Positions 8,274-15,984 of a DNA stretch of 64,000 nucleotides are shown here, piece after piece. Position 1 is the stretch's first letter; each line of letters starts with the position of its first letter. Location: assembly GCF_001955715.1 (NCBI RefSeq), contig NZ_CP019239.1, positions 930,001 through 994,000 of the forward strand. Reading direction: 5' to 3'. The DNA is from Rhodoferax saidenbachensis (GTDB taxonomy: Bacteria > Pseudomonadota > Gammaproteobacteria > Burkholderiales > Burkholderiaceae_C). A model generated the notes under the pieces. It had not been told where the DNA came from. It was given only the letters and a program-made list of their open reading frames with translations, and did no database searches. Both the position numbers and the translations under genes were made by a program.

Positions 8274-10061
8274 TCAAGGTGCGTTCATCAGCCATTCGGC
8301 ATAGCTGGGTGGCAGTTTGATGCCAGAGAAATCTAACGTCTTCACGTACAAGAGAATCATCTCAGGCTTGTACCCCTTGCCGTAGTCACTCTCGCTGCCG
8401 GTCGCTGCAACATGCGGCTTATCTTGGACCCGAGTGTTCTTACGTCCGGTGTATTGTTGACCTAGTCCTGCCGGCCACTGGTTGCCCGGGGTTTGTGCAT
8501 CTCGAATGCGGTCTTCTAGCTGGTGCCGATAACCATGATTCCCAAGTCCATGCCCTACATGTTCGTTGACAAATCGTAGATAGGCCTGTTCGTAAGCACG
8601 ACCAAGAATGGGTGTTTTTCCGCCAGACGTTGGAACGCAAGATGGGAAAAGAAGAGCGTGGAGGCCGTCTTCGTCTCGGCGTTTATTTAAAAATTCCAAG
8701 AACCCTAGAGCGATTAGTTGTGGATGTAGAGGAACCTGACGCTTCGTAGATAGGTTCTTCAGCGAACGGGAAATGCCCGCCGCTAGAAGTTGAGGCTGCA
8801 CTCCCGCAATCGCGGCTTGAATCGTCATGCAGTCCAGGCCATTCGTGCGGGTGAAGTCGGACGCAACAAGCTGCATAACTTCTCGTATGCGATTGCCATG
8901 GAACAGGCATATCAACGGTGTCCAATAGCGTGCACCTAAGTCCGAGGACATCTTCCCCTTCCAGCGAGTGCTGCGCGGGTTATACCAATCTGACTCAAAG
9001 ACTTTCGTAATTTCGATGTCGCTGTAGGGACGTCGGGGATTCAATCGTTCCTGCTCCTCGTCATCAGACAAAGGCGGTAGCTCAAATACTTCGCCCACTG
9101 GATTGGGGCCACTCCTAAGATTTTTGGTAATGGCAAGAGAAAGCACTGACCGGATGGTGTTCTTCACTTTGCCATGTGTGTACTTCCGAGACCATTTGAT
9201 GCTTGGGTCTTTGAGTCCGTGGTTAAGGAAGTCGTACACGTCATTGGACTGGATGTCCCCAACCGGCACATCACCCAAGTAGTCTACGAACCTTTGCCAT
9301 AGGCCCACTGCCGTGGTCAGGCTCTTACCTTTCCTAGAACTCTGAAGATGCTCCCTGTACACGTTTGTCATCGCGCTCATGGGCGCCCCAAGCGTCGCTG
9401 GCTGTTTTGGGGTGGTAACTGGTTCGCCGCGCGTTCTGGCCCGTACCTGGCTTGTCGCCTGTAGTTCTACCTCGGCGAACTTACGCACCAGTTGCGGATA
9501 GAGAGGGTCGTTGCGCGATACGGGCATCTCAATTTGAGTGCACCATGCGTCAACGACCTCAAGAGCATCTTCCCATTCATCGGACGCTTTGCCTCGCGCG
9601 ATGACCGAACGCATCGTTTGGTCGCTCACCTCCATGAGGCTTTCTAGTCCCTGAATGTCCCTGTCAGTGTGCTCCTGTCCCTCGTACCGGCTTAGGTCAT
9701 CGATGTGCATCCACTGATATAGGCGGCGTGCGCATATGTCGTCCACAGTCTTGCTGGTTAGCGCCTTTGCCGCGGGGATGGCTGGGCTGGACGTTGCAAG
9801 CAGCCCCTCCCATTCCGCCAGCTTGGCGGCAATGAGACGCGCGCCAATGGGCTTGGCTTTGCGAAGGTCTGAGGTGTGGGTAGATTCGCGATACTTGTTC
9901 CGGCCCACGATGTGATGCAACGCCTTTGGTGGCGTCAGGCAAACGTAGTAGTTCCGGGTCGTCGCGTTCGGAGGGATGTAGAAGTATTGCGGCAAGTCTG
10001 ATTCGGTCCGTGTGGCACACATTTTTGGCACACCTTGTATTTGTAAGCCCTTGAATAACAA
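8274..10061 (-). CDS. Site-specific tyrosine recombinase (integrase)
   Basis: Up to 595 residues; ATG 10022 (MCATRTESDLPQYFYIPPNA) is an alternative start. The N-terminal part resembles the arm-binding domain of large DUF6538-type integrases. A core-binding domain follows at about 230-330 (MTNVYREHLQSSRKGKSLTT). The catalytic domain has the first Arg in FHGNRIREVMQL (about 390), a Lys in the LSTKRQVPLHPQ turn, the H-x-x-R box in GNHGYRHQLEDRIRDA, and a candidate nucleophile Tyr in SESDYGKGY. It is convergent on the cargo gene, and its 5' end lies 36 bp from the att core in tRNA-Ser. It would catalyse integration and excision. No excisionase is evident, but the helix-turn-helix gene could serve. 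Confidence 0.88.
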   Translation of the reverse strand: MLFKGLQIQGVPKMCATRTESDLPQYFYIPPNATTRNYYVCLTPPKALHHIVGRNKYRESTHTSDLRKAKPIGARLIAAKLAEWEGLLATSSPAIPAAKALTSKTVDDICARRLYQWMHIDDLSRYEGQEHTDRDIQGLESLMEVSDQTMRSVIARGKASDEWEDALEVVDAWCTQIEMPVSRNDPLYPQLVRKFAEVELQATSQVRARTRGEPVTTPKQPATLGAPMSAMTNVYREHLQSSRKGKSLTTAVGLWQRFVDYLGDVPVGDIQSNDVYDFLNHGLKDPSIKWSRKYTHGKVKNTIRSVLSLAITKNLRSGPNPVGEVFELPPLSDDEEQERLNPRRPYSDIEITKVFESDWYNPRSTRWKGKMSSDLGARYWTPLICLFHGNRIREVMQLVASDFTRTNGLDCMTIQAAIAGVQPQLLAAGISRSLKNLSTKRQVPLHPQLIALGFLEFLNKRRDEDGLHALLFPSCVPTSGGKTPILGRAYEQAYLRFVNEHVGHGLGNHGYRHQLEDRIRDAQTPGNQWPAGLGQQYTGRKNTRVQDKPHVAATGSESDYGKGYKPEMILLYVKTLDFSGIKLPPSYAEWLMNAP

Positions 10062-10096
10062 GGACTTTAATACGAATCAATGACTTACAGAGGGGC

Positions 10097-10123
10097 GGCG
10101 GAAGCGGTGAGATTCGAACTCAC
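10097..10123. other. tRNA-proximal att site
   Basis: The 16-bp core 10097-10112 covers the acceptor-stem 3' strand, the discriminator base and the start of the T-stem of tRNA-Ser. It is repeated at 3592-3607. The tRNA stays complete on this side. Confidence 0.8.
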
Positions 10124-10183
10124 GAACCCTTTCGGGTTGCCGGTTTTCAAGACCGGTGCAATCGACCACTCTGCCACGCTTCC
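10099..10183 (-). tRNA. tRNA-Ser (anticodon UGA)
   Basis: Minus-strand cloverleaf: acceptor GGAAGCG (10183-10177) pairs with CGCTTCC (10106-10100), with G as discriminator. The anticodon stem-loop is CCGGT-CTTGAAA-ACCGG with anticodon TGA. A long variable arm (CAACCCGAAAGGGTTCG) is typical of class II serine tRNAs, and the T-loop is TTCGAAT. CCA is not encoded. It serves as the integration site for the element to its left. Confidence 0.97.
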
Positions 10184-10221
10184 AGCGGGGCGTATTCTAC
10201 CTTCACCAAGGGAGGTTGCTC

Positions 10222-10881
10222 TCAGGCAGCCTTCAGCATGCCGCGGGTTTCGATGAAGGAAATGACCTCTTGCAACCCGGTCAGGGTTTTCAGGTTGGTC
10301 ATCACAAACGGTTTCAGCCCCTTGGGCGTAGTGCGCATGCGCGTGGTGTCGGCGTGCATTACATCCAGGTTCGCGCCCACGTAAGGGGCCAGGTCTGTTT
10401 TGTTGATGACGAACAGATCACTCTTGGTGATGCCGGGGCCGCCCTTGCGGGGGATCTTTTCGCCGGCCGCCACGTCGATCACGTAGATCGTCAGGTCGCT
10501 CAGCTCGGGGCTGAAGGTCGCGGCCAGGTTGTCGCCGCCGCTTTCCACAAACACGATGTCTGCGTTGGGGTGGTCTTCCAGCATGCGGTCGATGGCTTCT
10601 AGGTTGATGGAGCAGTCTTCACGGATGGCAGTGTGCGGGCAGCCGCCGGTTTCCACGCCCATGATGCGGTCCGCCGACAGCGCGCCGCTGACGGTCAGCA
10701 GGCGCTGGTCTTCCTTGGTGTAGATGTCGTTGGTGATCGCGACCAGGTCGTACTGCTCGCGCATCGCCTTGCACAGCATTTCCAAGAGCGTGGTTTTGCC
10801 GGAGCCGACGGGGCCGCCGATGCCCACGCGCAGGGGGGGCAGGTTCTTGGTGCGGTTGGGGATATGGTGCAGTGTAGACAT
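10222..10881 (-). CDS. ureG: Urease accessory GTPase UreG
   Basis: 219 residues. The P-loop is in [18 protein letters not shown] (about 19-36). Further motifs are the SIMIBI-type [17 protein letters not shown] with the metal-binding Cys-Pro-His and [17 protein letters not shown], and the base-recognition NKTD in [14 protein letters not shown]. UreG hydrolyses GTP to drive nickel delivery from UreE into the apo-urease/UreD/UreF complex in the cytoplasm. It is the last gene of the operon, separated from ureF by a 59-bp spacer that is a dispersed repeat. The sequence is complete and well conserved. Confidence 0.97.
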   Translation of the reverse strand: MSTLHHIPNRTKNLPPLRVGIGGPVGSGKTTLLEMLCKAMREQYDLVAITNDIYTKEDQRLLTVSGALSADRIMGVETGGCPHTAIREDCSINLEAIDRMLEDHPNADIVFVESGGDNLAATFSPELSDLTIYVIDVAAGEKIPRKGGPGITKSDLFVINKTDLAPYVGANLDVMHADTTRMRTTPKGLKPFVMTNLKTLTGLQEVISFIETRGMLKAA

Positions 10882-10886
10882 GGTGA

Positions 10887-10940
10887 TTTGCTATGAATAA
10901 AGGAGCTTCTTGCGCAATATCTATAAGGGCTAAAGGCCAA
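10887..10940 (+). repeat. Dispersed ~55-bp repeat, type 2, copy A (ureF-ureG spacer)
   Basis: The consensus in this orientation runs GCTAT-AAT--AGGAGCTGCTTGCGCAATATC--CGAGGGCTAAAGGCCAATT. This copy fills nearly the whole gap between ureG and the ureF stop codon. Related copies lie at 15381, 24991, 31984, 33909, 51621 and 56282. Confidence 0.75.
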
Positions 10941-11618
10941 TTACGATCTGAAAAGCCTTGAATATTGCACTTCGTGCTGGGCACTCAGGATGGCCAGCAT
11001 GGGGGTGAACGCCTGGCGGTTGTCGTCGGTCACACTCAATGCGTGGTCAATGGCGGCGGGGATTTCAGCGGTCAGTGCGGACAGGATGCGTTGCCCGGCG
11101 CTTTGGCCCAGCGGCACGGACTTGATCGCGGCCTGTGTCATGTTCTCGGCCCAGCCAAACGCATAGGCCAGCAGGCATTCGCGCACAGGCGCTTGCGTGG
11201 CGCTGGCAGCCAACGCGAAGGCGATGGGGTAGGTGGGCGCTTGGCCGGCGAGCACTGCTATCTGCGCAGGCTTGGCAGTCGTGTGGTTGCGCAGCCACTC
11301 CAGCAGGCTCTTACCCATTTGTTCGGTTTGCGCACGCAGTTCGCTGCTCTCGCGGGTTTGCAGAACCCAGGCGTTCAAAGTGGCGATGCGTGCGTTATCG
11401 CCGTCGCGCCAGGCGGGTATGGCCTGCGCGACCGCGGGCAGGTCCGAGCGCGACAGGCTCAGATGCAATTGATCGACCAGCCATGCGGATGCTTCACTTT
11501 CTGTAGCGGCCCGCGCACTGTCCACGGCGGCTTCCAGGCATTCGGAGTATGAAAATCCGCCAATGGGCAAGGCCGGTGAGGCCAGCCACATCAGTTGCAT
11601 CAGGCTGCTGTCGAGCAT
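10941..11618 (-). CDS. ureF: Urease accessory protein UreF
   Basis: 225 residues, all helical in character. It begins with the family's [20 protein letters not shown] and [14 protein letters not shown] segments and keeps the C-terminal [13 protein letters not shown] stretch. UreF bridges UreD and the UreG GTPase on apo-urease and gates nickel insertion. It lies between ureE (21 bp upstream) and ureG (59 bp downstream) in the same operon. The last codons before TAA at 10941 abut repeat copy A, which may have replaced the native 3' end, though the length is usual for the family. Confidence 0.95.
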   Translation of the reverse strand: MLDSSLMQLMWLASPALPIGGFSYSECLEAAVDSARAATESEASAWLVDQLHLSLSRSDLPAVAQAIPAWRDGDNARIATLNAWVLQTRESSELRAQTEQMGKSLLEWLRNHTTAKPAQIAVLAGQAPTYPIAFALAASATQAPVRECLLAYAFGWAENMTQAAIKSVPLGQSAGQRILSALTAEIPAAIDHALSVTDDNRQAFTPMLAILSAQHEVQYSRLFRS

Positions 11619-11639
11619 GGTGTTTGGGCGCCGGACCGC

Positions 11640-12266
11640 TTAGTGGTTGTGGCCGCAACCTGGGCCGTGCACGTGTGGTGCGGCAGCAGGCGTGGTCGCA
11701 ATGGGTATGGAGGCGAGTTTGGATTTGGCTGGGGGATGCGCGTGCCCGTGGTCATGGTCACTGTGATCGTGGTCGCCATGGCTGTGACCATGCCCACCGT
11801 GCCCATGGCCACCCGTGGCGTAGGCGCCGTTCTCGGGCTCGAACGCCTCGTCTACCGCGTTGACGATCAAATGCATCGCACGCAGCATGTCGGCCAGCAC
11901 ATGGTCGGGCTCGATCTTCAGATGGTCGGGCTTGAGCTCGATCGGCACATGGCGGTTGCCCAGATGGTAGGCGGCGCGGATCAGGTCGTAGGGCGTACCG
12001 TGTTCTGTGCAGTGGGTGATCTTCAGCACGGATTGCGGCGCCGCAATCACCTTGATCAGCGAGCCATCTTCGGCCAGCAGCACATCGCCGCCGCGCACTG
12101 CGGTGCCGCGTGGCAGAAACACACCGAGCTGGCGACCGATGGAGTCAGAAGCGTCAAATCGGCTTTTCTGGCGCACGTCCCAGTCAAGTTCGACGGTGGC
12201 AGCGCGCTTGAGCAGCACGGAGGCCAGGCCTTGGCCCTGGGGAATGCATTTGGAGACTTGGAGCAT
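11640..12266 (-). CDS. ureE: Urease nickel metallochaperone UreE
   Basis: 208 residues. The N-terminal peptide-binding domain (MLQVSKCIPQGQGLASVLLK) is followed by the dimeric metal-binding domain with AYHLGNRHVPIELKPDHL, which contains the interfacial nickel-binding His. A long tail from about residue 150 has alternating His-Gly and His-Asp (GGHGHGGHGHSHGDHDHSDH) and ends with HVHGPGCGHNH, adding many nickel ligands. UreE hands Ni2+ to UreG. The tail is longer than in many homologues and would allow nickel storage. The gene lies downstream of the GNAT gene, which sits between it and ureC. Confidence 0.96.
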   Translation of the reverse strand: MLQVSKCIPQGQGLASVLLKRAATVELDWDVRQKSRFDASDSIGRQLGVFLPRGTAVRGGDVLLAEDGSLIKVIAAPQSVLKITHCTEHGTPYDLIRAAYHLGNRHVPIELKPDHLKIEPDHVLADMLRAMHLIVNAVDEAFEPENGAYATGGHGHGGHGHSHGDHDHSDHDHGHAHPPAKSKLASIPIATTPAAAPHVHGPGCGHNH

Positions 12267-12329
12267 AAGAATTCTGGTGTTCAGGGGATGCCTGCATTGT
12301 GGCGCAGGCCGCCTTCCGTCTATGGAGCG

Positions 12330-12788
12330 CTACTGGAGTTGCCTGGTCATGAACACGCTGTAAGGGTCCAGCACATAACCCTCAAAGGGGTCGCACTCTT
12401 CAAAGCCCACGTCGCGGTACAACGCGCGTGCGGCGGCAAAGGCGTCGGGTGTTCCGGTTTCCAGGCTCATACGCGCAAAGCCGTTGGCCTGTGCCTCAGC
12501 GAGCAAGTGGGTCAATATGGCCCGGGCAACGCCCTTGCGCTGGTGCGCGTAGGCGGTGCGCATGGATTTTAGCTCCACGTGTTGTGCATCCAGGCGCTTG
12601 AGGGCGCCGCAGCCCAGCAGGTCTTCACCGTCCCATGCGGTCCAGAACGCAATGCCGGGGCCACGCAGGCTTTCTACATCGAGGGCGTGCACGCTTTCTG
12701 GCGGGGAGTGTGAACGGCTGCTGCGCAAGTGCTCTTCCAGTAGGGCCAGCACTTGGGGGTGTTGCAGATCGTCCCGTACAAACCGCAT
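12330..12788 (-). CDS. GNAT-family N-acetyltransferase inside the urease operon
   Basis: 152 residues from ATG 12788 (MRFVRDDLQHPQVLALLEEH), four bases after the ureC stop. The frame extends to 12842, but that part overlaps ureC. Acetyl-CoA-binding motif A is seen as MRTAYAHQRKGVARAILTHL (Q/R-x-x-G-x-A) and motif B near ARALYRDVGFEECDPFEGYV. It resembles YafP/ElaA-like single-domain acetyltransferases for small amines or proteins. The substrate is unknown. Its position between ureC and ureE implies co-transcription with urease but not a role in nickel insertion. Confidence 0.88.
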   Translation of the reverse strand: MRFVRDDLQHPQVLALLEEHLRSSRSHSPPESVHALDVESLRGPGIAFWTAWDGEDLLGCGALKRLDAQHVELKSMRTAYAHQRKGVARAILTHLLAEAQANGFARMSLETGTPDAFAAARALYRDVGFEECDPFEGYVLDPYSVFMTRQLQ

Positions 12789-12792
12789 GGAC

Positions 12793-14511
12793 TCAGAACA
12801 GGAAGTAGCGCTGTGCCAGAGGCAGGCTGACTGCCGGCTCACAGGTCAGCAACTGGCCATCGGCGCGCACGCTATAGGTCTGCGCGTCAATCTCCATCAC
12901 TGGCAGATAGCTGTTGTGAATCATGTGCTGCTTGCGGATGCTGCGGATGTTCTTCACGGCGGTGACGTTCTTGGCCAGGCCGAAGCGTTCTTTCACACCG
13001 GCGTTCAAACCGGCCTGCGAGACAAACGTGAACGAGCCTTTGGCCAGTGCGCCGCCATACGCACCAAACATTGGGCGGTAATGCACGGGTTGGGGCGTGG
13101 GGATGGACGCATTCGGGTCGCCCATCGCGGCGAAGGCGATGAATCCACCCTTCAAAATAAGTGCGGGTTTGGCGGCGAAGAACGCCGGTTTCCAGACCAC
13201 CAGGTCAGCCCACTTGCCCACTTCGATGCTGCCGACTTCGTGGCTGATGCCGTGGGCGATGGCGGGGTTGATGGTGTATTTGGCGACGTAGCGTTTGGCG
13301 CGGAAGTTGTCGTTGCGCGGGCTGTCTTCGGGCAGCGTGCCGCGCTGCGCCTTCATCTTGTGCGCCGTCTGCCACGTGCGGATGATGACCTCACCGACAC
13401 GGCCCATGGCCTGGCTGTCGCTGCTCATCATGCTGATGGCGCCCATGTCGTGCAGGATGTCTTCTGCCGCAATGGTTTCCTTGCGGATGCGGCTCTCGGC
13501 AAACGCCAGATCTTCGGCAATGCCCGCGTCCAGGTGGTGGCAGACCATCAGCATGTCCACGTGTTCGTCCAGCGTGTTCACGGTGTACGGCATGGTCGGG
13601 TTCGTGGAGCTGGGCAAGAAATTCGCCTGGCCCACAACGCGCAGGATGTCGGGGGCGTGACCGCCACCAGCACCTTCGGTGTGGAAGGCGCACAGGCCAC
13701 GGCCCTTGGTCGCTTCAATCGTGTTTTCGACAAAGCCAGATTCGTTGAGCGTGTCGGAGTGGATTGCCACCTGGATGTCGGCCTCGTCGGCCACGTCCAG
13801 GCAATTGCTGATGGCGGCAGGCGTCGTGCCCCAGTCTTCGTGCAGCTTCAGGCCAATGACGCCTGCGTTGACTTGTTCGTGCAGCGCGGCGGGCAAAGAC
13901 GCATTGCCCTTGCCCAGAAAACCCAGGTTCATGGGGAATGCATCGGCCGCTTGCAGCATGCGTTCGATGTTCCACGGGCCTGGTGTGGATGTCGTGGCAA
14001 ACGTGCCGGTTGCCGGGCCGGTACCGCCGCCCAGCATCGTGGTCACGCCACTGGCCAGCGCTTCTTCGATTTGCTGTGGGCAGATGAAATGGATGTGGCT
14101 GTCGATGCCGCCGGCGGTGACGATATTGCCTTCGCAACTGATCACTTCTGTGCCAGGGCCGATGATGATGTCTACGCCCGGTTGGGTGTCGGGGTTGCCC
14201 GCTTTGCCGATGGCGACGATGCGGCCGCCCTTGAGGCCGATGTCAGCCTTGACGATGCCCCAGTGGTCCAGGATCAACGCGTTGGTCATCACGCAATCGA
14301 CCGCGCCCTCGTAGCGGGTGCGCTGGCTCTGTGCCATGCCGTCGCGAATCGTCTTGCCACCGCCAAACTTCACTTCTTCACCATAGCTGCCGGCGGCCAG
14401 CGTGTAGTCTTTTTCGACTTCAATGATCAGCCCGGTGTCGGCCAGGCGCACGCGGTCACCGACCGTGGGGCCAAAGATTTCCGCGTAGGCGCGGCGTCCA
14501 ATCGTTGCCAT
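12793..14511 (-). CDS. ureC: Urease alpha (catalytic) subunit
   Basis: 572 residues, full length. Nickel and catalytic residues are present: H139-x-H141 in [10 protein letters not shown], the carbamylated Lys222 in [12 protein letters not shown], His in [11 protein letters not shown] and [10 protein letters not shown], and the flap Cys324-His325 in [11 protein letters not shown]. UreC hydrolyses urea to ammonia and carbamate in the cytoplasm as part of the (UreABC)3 complex. The start overlaps the ureB stop (TAATG), indicating translational coupling. Nothing is unusual in the sequence. Confidence 0.98.
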   Translation of the reverse strand: MATIGRRAYAEIFGPTVGDRVRLADTGLIIEVEKDYTLAAGSYGEEVKFGGGKTIRDGMAQSQRTRYEGAVDCVMTNALILDHWGIVKADIGLKGGRIVAIGKAGNPDTQPGVDIIIGPGTEVISCEGNIVTAGGIDSHIHFICPQQIEEALASGVTTMLGGGTGPATGTFATTSTPGPWNIERMLQAADAFPMNLGFLGKGNASLPAALHEQVNAGVIGLKLHEDWGTTPAAISNCLDVADEADIQVAIHSDTLNESGFVENTIEATKGRGLCAFHTEGAGGGHAPDILRVVGQANFLPSSTNPTMPYTVNTLDEHVDMLMVCHHLDAGIAEDLAFAESRIRKETIAAEDILHDMGAISMMSSDSQAMGRVGEVIIRTWQTAHKMKAQRGTLPEDSPRNDNFRAKRYVAKYTINPAIAHGISHEVGSIEVGKWADLVVWKPAFFAAKPALILKGGFIAFAAMGDPNASIPTPQPVHYRPMFGAYGGALAKGSFTFVSQAGLNAGVKERFGLAKNVTAVKNIRSIRKQHMIHNSYLPVMEIDAQTYSVRADGQLLTCEPAVSLPLAQRYFLF

Positions 14512-14840
14512 TACAGTTTTCCCTTGACGTTTGCGTCAACCGGTCCATTAACGAGGCCACGAAAGCCATAAACGATGCGGTCACCAGAGAAATCTACCAG
14601 TTCCACGGTGCGTTGCTGCCCCGGCTCAAAACGCACAGCCGAGCCGGACGCGATGTTCAGGCGCATGCCCTGCGCAGCGGCGCGGTCAAAGCCCAGCGCG
14701 CCATTGGTCTCGGCAAAGTGGTAATGCGAGCCGACCTGGATCGGGCGGTCTGCGGTGTTTTGCACCACCACGGTCAGGGTGCGGCGGCCGGTGTTGAGGG
14801 CGTGCTCGCCTTCGTCGGTGAGGATTTCGCCGGGGGTCAT
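14511..14840 (-). CDS. ureB: Urease beta subunit
   Basis: 109 residues beginning [20 protein letters not shown], with the family's [15 protein letters not shown] core and the ending [16 protein letters not shown]. It is the small structural subunit that packs against UreA and UreC. It shares TAATG with ureC, and the start lies 14 bp after ureJ. As in most proteobacteria, gamma and beta subunits are separate genes, but here ureJ is inserted between them. Confidence 0.97.
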   Translation of the reverse strand: MTPGEILTDEGEHALNTGRRTLTVVVQNTADRPIQVGSHYHFAETNGALGFDRAAAQGMRLNIASGSAVRFEPGQQRTVELVDFSGDRIVYGFRGLVNGPVDANVKGKL

Positions 14841-14854
14841 AGTGGCGCTTTCTT

Positions 14855-15448
14855 TCAGAGCTGACTGAACAGGTACAGACCCGTGAACCCGAGGAGGGTT
14901 CCCAGGCCACCCAATACGGTGGCACTGCGTTCTGCCAGAAAACGGCGAATGCTCAGGCCCATGCCTACGCCACTGATGTGCAGTACGCCCGTGGTCAGCA
15001 GGAAACCAGCGGCGTAGCCTGCGAAACCCGTTTCGGGTGTCTCCGCGCCATGGGCCAAACCATGGAGTGACGCCGCCACGGCGATCAGCCCCAAGCCGAA
15101 CACCTTGGGCATGGGCTTGGCAGCCAGGACGAGCATGGCGCCGAACAGTACGACTGACAGGGCAATCGCGTGCTCCAGGAACGGCAACGTCACGCCACTG
15201 GCACCCAAAACCGCGCTAGCCACCAGCGCCAGCATAAAAGTGGCAGGCCCCTGCCACACCTTGTTGGCGGGCAGCGCACTGACCGACCAGACCCCCACGG
15301 CCAGCATGGCCAGCAAATGGTCTAGTCCGAAAGGATGGGTAAGGCCCTCCATCAAGCTATGGGTTCCATGGCCGGTATGGGCTCTGGCGCTCGCAGATAT
15401 TGCGCAAGCAGCTATCAAAAACAGAGCAGATCGATTGGGGGTACGCAT
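14855..15448 (-). CDS. ureJ: HupE/UreJ-family nickel permease
   Basis: 197 residues. A signal peptide (about 1-23, [14 protein letters not shown] then HTGH) is followed by six hydrophobic segments. The HupE signature [18 protein letters not shown] is near residues 37-54, and its His and Asp are the likely Ni2+ ligands. It would admit nickel, or possibly ammonia or urea as proposed for some relatives, across the inner membrane for urease maturation. It lies between ureA and ureB. The signal-peptide codons coincide with a copy of the type 2 repeat (15381-15427). Confidence 0.9.
   Translation of the reverse strand: MRTPNRSALFLIAACAISASARAHTGHGTHSLMEGLTHPFGLDHLLAMLAVGVWSVSALPANKVWQGPATFMLALVASAVLGASGVTLPFLEHAIALSVVLFGAMLVLAAKPMPKVFGLGLIAVAASLHGLAHGAETPETGFAGYAAGFLLTTGVLHISGVGMGLSIRRFLAERSATVLGGLGTLLGFTGLYLFSQL
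15381..15427 (-). repeat. Type 2 repeat, copy B, within the ureJ signal-peptide codons
   Basis: On the minus strand this reads TTTTTGATAGCTGCTTGCGC then AATATCTGCGAGCGCCAGAG. It shares an exact 18-base AGCTGCTTGCGCAATATC with the intergenic copy at 24991-25050. It encodes the hydrophobic and cleavage part of the UreJ signal peptide. Confidence 0.65.
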
Positions 15449-15471
15449 GAAAAGTCTCCGAAAAATCGTTT

Positions 15472-15764
<293 letters not shown>

Positions 15765-15774
<10 letters not shown>

Positions 15775-15821
15775 AAGTATTCAGCGCGTGCGGTTGCCCG
15801 ATCACGCGGAGTCAGTTCCAT
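15765..15821 (-). CDS. Upstream ORF 2 overlapping the ureA start (18 codons)
   Basis: ATG 15821, stop TAA 15767-15765. Its product would be [18 protein letters not shown]. The first bases copy the ureA start (ATGGAACTGACTCCGCGTG), and its stop lies inside the ureA start region (TTATGGAACTAA). It could act as a coupling or leader ORF, or be a duplication relic. Expression is not shown. Confidence 0.45.
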
Positions 15822-15892
15822 TTTTTCGTTTCACTCAAACATTTAGCGCGTGCGGCCGCAAAGGCCGGCCGAACACGGGGTGTTAGTTCCAT
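15812..15892 (-). CDS. Upstream ORF 1 in the ureA leader (26 codons)
   Basis: ATG 15892, stop TGA 15814-15812. It starts MELTPRVRPAFAAARAKC and its stop lies inside the start of upstream ORF 2 (AATGGAACTGA). It begins only six bases after the proposed -10 box at 15904-15899. If transcription starts there, this ORF would be nearly leaderless. Its middle GCACGCGCT-AA segment also recurs in ORF 2. Confidence 0.4.
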   Translation of the reverse strand: MELTPRVRPAFAAARAKCLSETKKWN

Positions 15893-15943
15893 AAATCAAT
15901 ACTAAGCAAGCCCCGTGCCCTGTGGAATACGCCACTCGCCGTA
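15893..15943 (-). promoter_or_regulatory. Predicted ureA operon promoter with activator-like palindrome
   Basis: Read towards ureA: near-palindrome TACGGCGAGTGGCGTA (15943-15928), 23 bases, then TAGTATTGATTT (15904-15893), whose TAGTAT fits a -10 box. The same two blocks with the same 23-base gap precede urtA (32367-32417). The palindrome would be centred near -43, where class II activators bind. Confidence 0.65.
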
Positions 15944-15984
15944 GGCGGCCCGGGCCGGTGGCATGGAATCTGCACGGTTGCGGT

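Larger units (their letters stand above)
3592..10112. mobile_element. 6.5-kb integrative element inserted in tRNA-Ser(UGA)
   Basis: A 16-bp core (GGCGGAAGCGGTGAGA) is present at 3592-3607 and again at 10097-10112, where it is the 3' end of tRNA-Ser. Between the copies lie a tyrosine recombinase next to the tRNA, a replication-relaxation-like gene, a helix-turn-helix gene, two membrane-protein genes and long structured noncoding stretches. Base composition is visibly more AT-rich in its genes than in the urease genes beyond. I see no relaxase, coupling protein, type IV secretion or phage structural gene. It is either a small integrated plasmid-like element or a mobilisable satellite that depends on a helper. 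Confidence 0.8.

Noticed and set aside
12556..14571. 671-codon plus-strand open frame opposite ureC.
   Set aside because: It is the antisense of a fully conserved gene, rich in His, Ala, Asp and Val as expected for a G+C-rich shadow frame.
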